Origin: Mesostigma viride
Taxonomy: Eukaryota; Streptophyta; Mesostigmatophyceae; Mesostigmatales; Mesostigmataceae
Direction: 5' to 3'
Assembly (NCBI GenBank): GCA_009746045.1
Contig: RPFO01000448.1
Location: 3,960,419 to 4,024,418 of the forward strand
DNA: 64,000 nucleotides
The stretch's first letter is position 1; each line of letters opens with the position of its first letter. Under the pieces are notes generated by a model. The model was given only the letters and a program-made list of their open reading frames with translations. It was not told the origin of the DNA and ran no database searches. Shown piece by piece: positions 1-9,856 of the stretch. A program made the position numbers and the translations under genes.

Positions 1-530
1 TAGTAACGCTGCACATGTCCGCAGTGAGGACTTGTACCTTGGCATGCCATATATCACCAGCACCCGGCCGTTAAGCAGCGGCGCCTGCAGCTAGTAGGGC
101 ACTTAGCTCGCACCAACCACTGAGGTAGACATGTATCATGTGGTCCGGGCCCCCCGCAGGGCTGCGCCCATGGCTCAGCCTGGCCGGCACCTCCTCACGT
201 GGGCCGGTCCCCGCAATGCTAGACGCCGCAACGCCCGCCGCCTCAAATTTAATTTTAATTAAAAGAACAGCTAGTAGAGGACATTGGGGGGCTAGGCCTC
301 TCCCTGATTTGGAACAAGATCAATGGACAACTGAAGGCCAAGTGGGCCCAGGTCATAGAGGACAACGAACCCCCTCCCGTGCATGGGAAGCGCCCGCGTG
401 TTTGCAAATGCGGGAAGCCCAAGCACACTAGACAAGACCCCTAGGGTAGAGGGCATGCACCATAGATATAGAGTTGGCTTGATGTTGTAGATATAGAGTA
501 AAATCTATAGACCGGTAGGATTGCGTGTAC
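1..530 (+). mobile_element. LINE subfamily B, 3' end fragment
   Basis: Positions 1-430 match, in the opposite orientation, the LINE segment at about 7190-6780, so this is the 3' part of another copy. The frame ending near 430 codes a basic, cysteine-containing C terminus (KRPRVCKCGKPKHT), which looks like the end of the ORF2 polyprotein. The 5' part lies outside the window. The fragment runs into a CATC/CGTC microsatellite at 531. No terminal hairpin is visible after the microsatellite, so the very end is lost or diverged. Confidence 0.6.
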
Positions 531-652
531 CCATCCATCCGTCCGTCCGTCCGTCCGTCCGTCCGTCCGTCCGTCCGTCCGTCCGTCCGTCCGTCCGTCC
601 GTCCGTCCGTCCGTCCGTCCGTCCGTCCGTCCGTCCGTCCGTCCGTCCGTCC
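531..652. repeat. (CGTC)n tetranucleotide microsatellite
   Basis: About 30 units, starting as CATC and then almost pure CGTC. It directly follows the LINE subfamily-B tail, as at 4107-4193. Long frames through it only translate the repeat and are not genes. Confidence 0.95.
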
Positions 653-1849
653 ACAACACCGCGAACCCGCCAAATTTTGACATAAATTATTGTCCGGATT
701 TCGTCCGAGATCTAGATTTTTCCCGCGCCGCGTGAGACGAAAACGACGAAAACACCCATGGCGGTCGAGCATCAGCTAGCGTTCTGAAACCTGCGTCATT
801 TCAGCCGCCTGAGGTGTCAAAACGAAGCTTACATCACGATTAATCCATGGAATAAGTTTGGAATGATATGCGCTGTGATTGCGACGAGGGCATTGAGCGG
901 GACAAATATTTTTTTTGCAGCGCACAATTTTTTTCGCGAAATCCAGATTTCTCGGTGGTACGTGTCTCACGGTCTTGGATACGGGAGGAAACGAAAAACC
1001 CGGCACGATAGCTCAGCTTGTTCGTTATAATATTCCCGAAGAGGTTAGTGTTTTCGTTTTTTGAGTTTCGCTTTTAATTTTCCGGCATTTGCGTGAATAA
1101 ACTGGGGGGTGCGAAATCCGTCTGTTTCTTGCGTCATGCAATGCATATCTTTATCGTCAGATAATTACCTCTTTAGGCTATGCCCGACCTTCCTATACTG
1201 CCAGCCTGCGGCAATAAGCCAGCAGGACATATGGCGTGCACGAGATTCCGCGCAAAGGTCCCTAATGGTCTCCCGGCTGTGCAATAAGTGCGGTAAAAAC
1301 TGCGAAAATTGCTTATAATGCCTGTAGAAAGCTCTTTGCGACAGTGTTTTCCAAGCGAGTTTATCGTTCTTTTGACGCCCGATACAAAAGGCAAAGGGGG
1401 GCATCGTTTTTAATTAGTCGGCATGCGGTTTCGAGGTGTGATGGGCCGGGCAGAGGACCTCGCCACGACACGCTGGGTTCAAGCTTCGCATCTCCCGGCA
1501 GCCATAAAGAAGCGCAGATTAAGCGAGGTGAGCGAGCTAGAGGGCCCAGGATCGCTGCTAACGCAAGGCAGCTTCTCAAAGGGTAGAGAGCTGGATTAAT
1601 AAGACGTTCTCAAGTGCATTTTGCAGTGGTTATTGCCACCTTGTCCAGATATTTGCCCTCGTCTTTCTGATTTAAAGACTGTTTTAAAGAGGGATAGGAT
1701 AACGTTTCCAACGTTGTTGCTCATTCATTAAAGTAAAGAAAGAGCCTTTTCAGTTGCTGACAACGAGATGGAAGCTGCCTCATGCAAACTACCCATGCAA
1801 TGCAAGTGATGCAACGTGAGGCCATGCATGGCTAACGTTGACTTCATGC
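653..1849. other. No gene recognised
   Basis: This stretch of about 1.2 kb has mixed composition. I found no recognisable protein motif, terminal repeat or RNA gene. Open frames are all under 90 codons and look random. Confidence 0.5.
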
Positions 1850-3080
1850 GTGAGTTGGGCAGGTGGCTGGCTAGGTGTGTGGCTGGCTAGGTGAACGGGG
1901 CGTGTATGGAGGGACCTGATGGTGCGGGCGTGCGAGGGCAAGTGGGCGGGCACATGCCTGGCTGGTTTGGGTGTTGGGTGGTTAGGTGGTTTGGTGATCG
2001 GGTTGTTGAGTGGTTAGGTGGTTAGGTAGTTGTGTAGCTGGTTGATTGGTTGGTTGGTTGTTCAGTTGCCCTGGAAGTCTTGGGTGGGAGGCTTAGGCTG
2101 TAGATGCTTCAAGGGATTCCTAGACATGGGTGGGTTCAATGGCAGGTGGCTGGCTGAAAGGTGGATGCCTTGGTAAATGGCTGGCCGAGTAGCTGGGAGC
2201 ACAGGCAGGTGGAGAGGGTGGGTGGATGGGTGGCTGGTCATGATGGGTAGACGAGTGTTAGGGTGATCGGTTGTAGGCAGATGGCCAGGTGTCTGCGTGA
2301 TGATAGGCTTTGGAGACTCCTAAGTGGGTGGGTAGTTAGATGTGTGAGTGAAACAATTGCATGGGTTTGAGGATGGTGGGTTAGTGGTTGGGTGGTTAGG
2401 GATGCGTGTGGGTGGGTGGGTTGGTGGATGGGCCATTGGTGGTTGGTGGCTGGTGGATGTGTAGATGACTAGGTGTGGGTCGGTGGGCGAAGGGACGGGT
2501 AGATGGGCGGGTGGGCGCACAGATATGGATGCGTGGGTGGGTTTATGGTTGGGACCGACTACCTGATATCGCTGGTGAAGGGCTGTGCAGGTTGGGGGTG
2601 AGGTGGGGGGTGGCTGGCTGAGAAAGTGCATGTGTGGGTGGGTCAGTGGGTATAAGGGTGGGGGGGCACTGAGTGGTTGAGTGGGTGGGTGGGTGGGTGG
2701 GTCAAGGGTGGGTGGCCGGATGGTGCATATGGGGCATGCTGGCTGGGTGTTTAGGTGGTTGGGTGGTTGGGTGGTTGGCTCATTGGATGGGTGAGTGCTT
2801 CCTTATTACCTATTATAGGTGTGTGGGTCGCAAGCGCAGGTGCCTTGCTGGGTGGGTGAATGTCCAAGTGGGTTGGTTAAGCTGGTTGGGTGCCTAGGTG
2901 CATGCGTGGTTATATAATAAGGTGGGTTAGCACGTGCACGGCTGGCTGGCTGGCTTTGGTCACTAGGTGGGTGGACGTGTGGGTGGCTGGGTGCACGGGC
3001 GCGCAAGAGTGTAAGCAGTTCATTGGGTGGGTGACCAGGTGGCTGCATGGGTGGGTTACTGCATGGGTGGCTCGGTGCCC
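1850..3080 (+). repeat. Degenerate TGGG/TGGT-rich tract
   Basis: The plus strand is a continuous cryptic repeat of TGGG, TGGT and GGTGGGTGG words, interrupted by short unique pieces (around 2100-2160, 2560-2600 and 2810-2870). It resembles an eroded (TGGG)n/(GGTT)n microsatellite and has many runs able to form G-quadruplexes. Frames through it are low-complexity shadows. Confidence 0.75.
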
Positions 3081-3579
3081 ACAAAGCACAAGAGATGGAG
3101 ACATGGGATATGCCAATTCCATATCACGTGAGCATACGTGGATGCCAGGTGACATGTGCCAGCGGCTGGGTGTCACTTCACCTTGATGTTCGCTCGGCAT
3201 GTTCTTGACATGTATTACACGTATATATCACGCACGGTGCGTGTTGGTAGCAACCAAATGGCTGTGTTCTAGTGACGTGGCATGTATTGTCCACCTTTCC
3301 TTCCCATTTTGCAATGTGCCAAGTAGTTTAAAGGTATGGTGTTATGGGGTATATATGGACGTGCACTGCGCATCACAGCAATGTGGCATACTGGCAATGT
3401 CTACCTTACATTATACATTCTGCTAGCTATGGTCACCACTCAGGCATTCACATGCCCCAAGGTTTTGCACGCTGTTTGTACTAGTCATTCTTGAGTTGCC
3501 TGCAAAGAATTAACATGATGTGCCCTAGCTTGGGGAGTGTCTTGGTGGTTAGTGTTGTTAAAATTGTGATAAAAAAGAG
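3081..3579. other. No gene recognised
   Basis: Unique-looking DNA after the G-rich tract. Nothing in it could be supported as a gene or repeat. Confidence 0.5.
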
Positions 3580-3783
3580 CCAAAATGGTGACAAATGCAG
3601 GCAAATGTCACCATTTTGGGCTCCGTATGATCTGAATTTTTGCACATGAATTGTGGGGACCCTGTGTCAGGTGTTGGCATGATGACAATAGGTTTGGGTG
3701 TCATTCTGACATTATTTGGATTTAATATTAATTAAAAATTGCCATTTACGACAAATGCTAGCACTATTTTGCTAGCATTTGTC
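3580..3783. repeat. Two successive near-perfect hairpins
   Basis: Hairpin 1 has 14-bp arms at 3580-3593 and 3606-3619. Hairpin 2 has 14-bp arms at 3750-3763 and 3770-3783. Both contain GACAAATG-like arm sequence, and each is followed by GGGCTCCG, so they look like two diverged copies of one unit about 170 bp apart. They could be termini of a small element or fold as RNA; nothing else identifies them. Confidence 0.6.
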
Positions 3784-4106
3784 ACTAAATAGGGCTCCGA
3801 ATGCCCTAGAACTTTGTACAAGGTCAGAACAACTCGTATTCGTCACCCTTGCAAAGTTACAGCATAATCTGATATCAATTATTGTTGCTATGCAAGTGCA
3901 AGTGGTTTAGGTGGCCAGTTTTGGCCTTGGATCTGGAGTTAACTTAAGCAGGGAATACCACGTAAACTTAACATTTTGACTCAACTACTCCACCACTAGC
4001 CAGACACATCCCGGGGAGTCGTGGGATCCAATCCTAGGTCAATCCAACCATAAACTTGCCATGGGCCAGAATTTATGTAAAAAAAAGGCCATTTCAAGGT
4101 GTTGTG

Positions 4107-4235
4107 TCCGTCCGTCCGTCCGTCCGTCCGTCCGTCCGTCCATCCGTCCGTCCGTCCATCCATCCATCCATCCATCTATCCATCCATCCATCAGGGTTAA
4201 TGCTCCGTAACTCCCCAACGGGAGCACGAGTCAAA
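4107..4235 (+). repeat. CGTC/CATC microsatellite ending in LINE-B 3' hairpin
   Basis: Tetranucleotides run from 4107 to about 4193. They are followed by GGGTTAATGCTCCGT and a stem-loop with CTCCC and GGGAG arms and a CAAC loop (about 4211-4224), which is the 3' terminus of LINE subfamily B. The same order, microsatellite then terminal hairpin, recurs inverted at 6611-6675 and 22938-22995. Confidence 0.7.
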
Positions 4236-4256
4236 TGCAGCACGGGTTAACTATCG

Positions 4257-4812
4257 AGTCTGACACAAGGGTATGCCTCGCATTAATTGTAAACGGACGA
4301 GATTATTGGCAGCGTAGGATAGCATTTGTAGAACATCTTGCTCGCACCGGCCAGTCAGGTATAGACACTGACCTCGGCCTGGCCGGCCCCCAGCGGCTCG
4401 GCCAGCCAGGGCGGCATCATCCTGACCTGGCCTGGCCCCAAGGACATTCCTAGATTGGTAAACCTTCCATGAACTATACTCAGCAGTTGCTGGCCGACCC
4501 AATGGTCCCAGCTAAGTTTGAACACCGCAGTTTCCTCCCTCGATCTAGTCTTGCTTGGACTGCTATGCAGAACAAGAGGTGGCAGACCATTGTCCCGAGG
4601 CTCACACGCCAGCCCCTGTGGGCAAGCCCCCTCCCCCCAGGCGGAAGGGGCGCTTTGCTGAGTACTTAGCGTTGTCAGGATTTTCTAGATTAGCTTAGAT
4701 CGAGTTAGCCTTATTGATAGTTTCGTGGCTTCGCCTACCTCCATCCATCAAGCAAGGGAATACGTGCTACATGATAATCTCCCAACTGAGTCATGTCATA
4801 ATTTCATGATGT
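4257..4812 (+). mobile_element. LINE 3' end fragment (ORF2 C terminus plus tail)
   Basis: Nearly the same sequence as 6120-6602. It contains the end of the ORF2 frame, with a proline/arginine-rich tail near 4630-4670, then a short 3' UTR and GTGCTACATGATAATCTCCCAACTGAG, a diverged form of the subfamily-A terminal motif. It is truncated at its 5' side and adjoins a subfamily-B tail at 4235. Confidence 0.65.
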
Positions 4813-5410
4813 GGGTCGATTCAATGGTGAGTAAGTAAGTAAGTAAGTAAGTACTTGCGTGTCATGCGCAAAGGCATGCCACGGAGTACTTTAGCTAATC
4901 TCATTCAATCTCAACGGCGAGGGTCGATAAAACCATACCATGGAATAGCATGTGCGCAGGGCTGACCTGGGGGTACCCAAAAGATTTTTTTGCCATGCAT
5001 GTAAATGGGGGTCAACTGATCCCACCACTTGTTGAGGGTGGTACACACTGTCTACCCTCCGCTAGTGAGCTAAAAATAGCAAAAGACGCTACTTCTGACA
5101 CATTCTGCCTAGGACAATGGGGGCATCATTTTGCCCCCAAAAGCCCTTCGATCCCATATAAATGCCTGATTTCAGTGTAAAAATTCTACCTACTTGGAGC
5201 TTGTGTAGCGGCTATCCCCAGACCGCGGAAGCTATCTGTAGCAAGACCTGTGCATGGATGGAGACAGTTAGTAGACAAACAACGGTTTGTATAATAAACA
5301 AGAAAATTGTGAAGAAAAATTAATAGTAGTATCGAAGACAACCTCAGCAGGTGCAGACAGAGTTATCTGGAAGAATCCGGACGTACCATGGTAGCTCGAG
5401 CCTGCTGTTG
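4746..5410 (+). repeat. Long duplicated segment, copy 1 (with 8655-9312)
   Basis: About 650 bp repeated in the same orientation at 8655-9312 with few differences. It includes a (GTAA)n run at about 4829-4853, the shared word AGTACTTGCGTGTCATGCGC, and at its end a piece of the foldback-MITE terminal repeat (about 5343-5410). No coding capacity is evident. Confidence 0.75.
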
Positions 5411-6117
5411 CTGGGCCAGGGTCAAGTCGTCGTCCAGCGTGAAGTGAGTCTCCGAGAGCTTCTTGCGGCATTTAAGGAACGCCAGCTTGTCCCCCATGTA
5501 CTTAAAGGCGAGGAGCACGAGTGCCGGGCCAGCCTTCCCCCGCGCGCGGGGGAGGCGGACAGCCGACTTGTCCAGCTCACCAGTGAGTAACATGGGGGCA
5601 AGAATGGCGCGCTTAAATGCCTCAAGAAGGCTCGTGGACGGGTCTCACCTGCCTGCTGGTCGAAGTGCTTGACGATCGATGACATTGTGGCTGCGCCGGG
5701 CGATGTCGGCTTCCTCGCGAAGGTCGAGGGCTTGTTGCTTGAGTTGCGCCGTGATGGTGGAGGTGGTGGAGGTGGTGTGATGCTTAAGCAAGTCCGCCCA
5801 GGTGGAGGGAGCATCGCCGGCCGGGCCAGCAGGTGCCGGCTGGGCGGCGATGTCCTTCACCGCCTGGGCGGTGAGGCCGGCGGTGTCATGCAAGCACTCA
5901 AGGGCGGTGGCGGTGGCTTGAAGGCGTTGGTCGAGGTCGAGGAGCTGGGCTTTGATGTCGGCATGCAGTGGAGGCGGAAATGGCAGTGGAGGTGGAGGCG
6001 GCGGTGGTGGAAATGTGAGGAAGTTCAGCAGCCAGCGTGCCGCCGATTGCTGCGACGTCGGCAGCAAGGGGGCCGGGTCACGTGCTGCTGAAAGGCTTCC
6101 GTAAGGATGTTGTAGGG
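5345..6117 (-). pseudogene. LINE ORF1-like remnant
   Basis: Read on the minus strand in several frames, this codes a proline-rich stretch, a coiled-coil-like region (about 5950-5700) and a C-terminal block with RKKL and LDDDL followed by AQQQQ. The same block occurs in the ORF1 remnants at 19930-20463 and 37973-39373. Known LINE ORF1 proteins bind the element RNA and often trimerise through a coiled coil. Frame changes make this copy defective. Assignment to ORF1 is inferred from layout and repetition with LINE tails nearby. Confidence 0.5.
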
Positions 6118-6119
6118 CC

Positions 6120-6602
6120 GGTATGCCTCGCATTAATTGTCAACGGACGAGATTATTGGCAGCGTAGGATAGCATTTGTAGGACATCTTGCTCGCACCGG
6201 CCAGTCAGGTAGACACTGACCTCGGCCTGGCCGGCCCCCAGCGGCTCGGCCAGCCAGGGCGGCATATCCTGACCTGGCCTGGCCCCAAGGACATTCCTAG
6301 ATTGGTAAACCTTCCATGAACTATACTCAGCAGTTGCTGGCCGACCCAGTGGTCCCAGCTAAGTTTGAACACCGCAGTTTCCTCCCTCTAGTCTTGCTTG
6401 GACTGCTATGCAGAACAAGAGGTGGCAGACCATTGTCCCGAGGCTCACACGCCAGCCCCTGTGGGCAAGCCCCCTCCCCCCAGGCGGAAGGGGCGCTTTG
6501 CTGAGTACTTAGCGTTGTCAGGATTTTCTAGATTAGCTTAGATCGAGTTAGCTTATTGATAGTTTCGCGGCTTCGCCTACCTCCACCCATCAAGCAAGGG
6601 AA
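6120..6602 (+). mobile_element. LINE 3' end fragment
   Basis: A near-duplicate of 4257-4745: end of ORF2, 3' UTR and AAGCAAGGGAAT at the border. It abuts an oppositely oriented subfamily-B LINE tail at 6611, so two LINE 3' ends meet tail to tail across an AATTAATTAATT spacer. Confidence 0.65.
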
Positions 6603-6610
6603 TTAATTAA

Positions 6611-8660
6611 TTATACTCGTGCTCCCGTTGGGGAGTCTGACGGAGCATTAACCCCGATGGATGGATGGATGGGTGCAAACAGTCCTACCGGTCTACTCTA
6701 TCTACATCGGCTACATACTACATCTATCTAACAGCATTCTAACTACATCTATCTAGCTAGGCAGCCGCACGCTGCCCTGGGGGGCTATCTGGCGTGCCTC
6801 CCATGCACGGGATTGCACATGCACGCGGGCGCTTCCCCACTGGGGGGGGCTCGTTGTCCTCTATGACCTGGGCCCACTTGGCCTTGTCCATCATCTTCTT
6901 CCAAATCACAGAGAGGCCTAGGCCCCCCATGTCCCGTCTACTAGCTGTTCAATGAAGGTGCGGGCCTTGCGGCGTCTAACATCACTGGGCCCAGCCCACG
7001 TCAGGAGGTGCCGGCCAGGCTGGGCCGGGTCGCAGTCCTGCGGGGGGGCCACGTGAGGTGTCTACCTGGTTGGTGCGAGCTAGGTGCCCTACTAGCTGCA
7101 GGCGTCGTTGCTTAATGGTGCTGGTGATATAGGGCATGCCCTGGTACAGGTCCTCATTGCGGACATGAGCAGCATATCCTACTCTGAAAATGGAACGCAG
7201 CATGCATGTTGGTGACCGCGCCGTCTGGACAGCTTGCGGGCCAGGTCGGCGGTGAGGGTCCACGTCTCGGCCCCATACGTGAGAACAGGGAGGACAAGGA
7301 CCTTGAACATGTCCTGTTTCTCGATCTTGCCCAGGGGCTTGCGCCACAGGGCCCGGTACTGGCGTAAAGCGTGCCAGGCGAGGGAGATGCGATGGTCCAC
7401 ATCCGCCTCGCAGCTGGGGAGCAGGCTCCCAGCAGCTTGACGCGGTCCCGATACAGGACTTGAGAGCCGTCGAGGAGATAGAGGGGCGGCGGGGAGTGGG
7501 TGAGCCCAACCGCCAGGGCCTCTGTCTTCTTGCTGACATCGATCAAGCCCCACTGCACGGGCCTCGATAGCCAGGCAGTCAAGCCATGTCTGCACGTGCC
7601 CTGTGTCCTCGAAGAGGGTGGTGTCGTCTGCATAGATGATGTCTGCCAGCCGAATCTCCGTGTCCGCACCGCCATGCCAGAATTTGTTAGCAACCTGCAC
7701 TCCTGGTTCCCTGCCCACGATGCGGGCAAATCGCTTGCGCGCCTGAATCATTACGTATTCGACCACAATAATGAACAGGTAGGGCGACAGCACGCAGCCC
7801 TGCCACACACCCTTCTGTAAAGGGCATGGGGGCGTGGTCCCGTAAGAAGTGCGCACCGAAGTGGTGGACCCTTCATACAGGTTGCGGATGACAGCAATCA
7901 GGGGGCGGGGGATCCGGAACAACTCGAGGATGTCCCAAAGCGCAGGCCAGAAAACCGAATCGAAGGCTTTGATGAAGTCCACCAGCACAAGGCGCAAAGG
8001 GGACTCACCAGCCTGAAGGCGTTGCAGTTCCTCCACCAGTCGGCGAGTAGCGAAGAGCGCCTGTACTGTGTTGCGACCTGAACGGAAGCCGTGCTGAGTC
8101 TCGCTGAGGTGACCGTCCAGAGCCGTGCGCAGGCGGTTCAGGATGAGCCGCATAAGAAGCTTGAGGGGGGCACTTTGGATGCACACCCCCCTGTAGTTGC
8201 CGGGGTCGGCAGGCGACCCCTTGTTCTTGTACAGCAGATGTCGTGCGAAAACTGTGTTGCCAGGCCGCTGGAGGTGGTTGCGACGACAGCAGAAGGCGGT
8301 TGCAAATGTCCCGGAAGAGCACTCATAACACCTGTGTCCTCGAATTCGGCTGCAAGTTTTACAACTGCGGCAGGAATCTCGTCAGAGCCGGTGGCTGCGT
8401 CGTAACGCAGGCGCTGGACCGCCTCCGTGACCTCGCGAGAGGTGAAAGGAGGCACTGATGTCAGAAGGAGGCATGTCTGACGGGACGTCAGAAGTGGGCC
8501 GACCAGCGGGGGGACTAGGTAGTCCGCCGCTGACCTAGGCGGGGCCGGGGGCCCAGCGGGGCCGGCCAGGGCGGCCGGGCGGGCGGCGGCGGCTGGGAGC
8601 AGGGGTGGGGGCGGCACAGCTGTCCCCACTACCTCGGCCGTGGCCGTGCAAGGGAATACA
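6611..8660 (-). pseudogene. LINE subfamily B with reverse transcriptase, 5'-truncated and frameshifted
   Basis: The minus strand codes a non-LTR reverse transcriptase. An N-terminal RT block lies at 8660-8140, the palm with VLVDFIKAFDSVFW and IIYADD in the frame 8186-7179 (YADD near 7640), and a C-terminal VLTYGAETWTL block near 7290. Two or more frame changes break the protein. The end carries a long 3' region (7150-6680), a short CATC run and the terminal hairpin at about 6620-6640 with CTCCC/GGGAG arms and a CAAC loop. Related RT sequence lies at 37017-37612. Confidence 0.75.
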
Positions 8661-9312
8661 TGCAAGGGAATACGTGCTACACGATATCTCCCAACTGAGT
8701 CATGTCATAATTTCATGATGTGGGTCGATTCAATGGTGAGTAAGTAAGTAAGTAAGTAAGTAAGTACTTGCGTGTCATGCGCAAAGGCATGCCACGGAGT
8801 ACTTTAGATAATCTCATTCAATCTCAATGGCGAGGGTCGATAAAACCATACCATGGAATAGCATGTGCGCAGGGCTGACCTGGGGGTACCCAAAAGATTT
8901 TTTTGCCATGTAAATGGGGGTCAACTGATCCCACCACTTGTTGAGGGTGGTACATACTGTCTACACTCCGCTATTGAGCTAAAAATAGCAAAAGACGCTA
9001 CTTCTGACACATTCTGCCTAGGACAATGGGGGCATCATTTTGCCCCCAAAAGCCCTTCCCATAAAAATGCCTGATTTTGCAAAAATTCTACCTAATTGGA
9101 GCTTGTGTAGCGGCTATCCCCAGACCGCGGAAGCTATCTGTAGCAAGACCTGTGCATGGATGGAGACAGTTAGTAGACAAACAACGGTTTGTATAATAAA
9201 CATGCAAATTGTGAAGAAAAATCAATAGTAGTATCGAAGACAACCTCAGCAGGTGCAGACAGAGTTATCTGGAAGAATCCGGACGTACCATGGTAGCTCG
9301 AGCCTGCTGTTT
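8655..9312 (+). repeat. Long duplicated segment, copy 2 (with 4746-5410)
   Basis: Same sequence as 4746-5410 with small indels, including a (GTAA)n run at about 8740-8767. It begins at the 5' truncation point of the LINE at 6611-8660. Diverged copies of the MITE terminal sequence continue to about 9480. Confidence 0.75.
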
Positions 9313-9856
9313 GTCGAGTCGTTTGAAGGATGATGGAAATGAATGCATGTATCTCAATTTGAGACAACTATAAATGTGGATCGGAATCTGAACCATGGTA
9401 GCCTGAGCCTGCTAGCTGGGCGGTCATCTTCCCGTGTGTCGAGTCATTCAGGGTGATGGAAATGAATGGACGTGGAAAATGTGCAGCCGTGATCTTATGC
9501 TGCAAACAGCAAAACTAATCGCGCCGGCCAGTTAACAAGATCCGCAAGGAGCTAGTACTCATACCAACTGGCACACAGAAACAAAATGCATATAGAGGTG
9601 TGTCCTTGCCGCACAAACGCATTTCATGGGGACATTTAGTGTTTATTAGTCGGTGAACGATGCAATCTTGAAATGCCTGCACGACGTGCCCCGCGTGATC
9701 AGGGCATGCATGCGTTCCCTCAACGATGCATCGACTCCACATTATGTGGCGTTCCAGAGCTCCATTTGCCTGCAGCATGATAAGGGTGTGATTTCATGAC
9801 ATCACTGCATTCACAAGCAGGCTGTATGCACAGGCCAGGCCAGCATGTGCAATCGC
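9313..9856. other. 3' flank of the LETM1-like gene
   Basis: Partial repeats of the MITE tail occur at 9320-9480. The rest, up to the stop codon of the LETM1-like gene, shows no gene. A clear polyadenylation signal could not be picked out. Confidence 0.4.

Noticed and set aside
2320-3200. Pro/Thr/His-rich frames around 2.3-3.2 kb
   Set aside because: Low-complexity product of the TGGG/TGGT tract.
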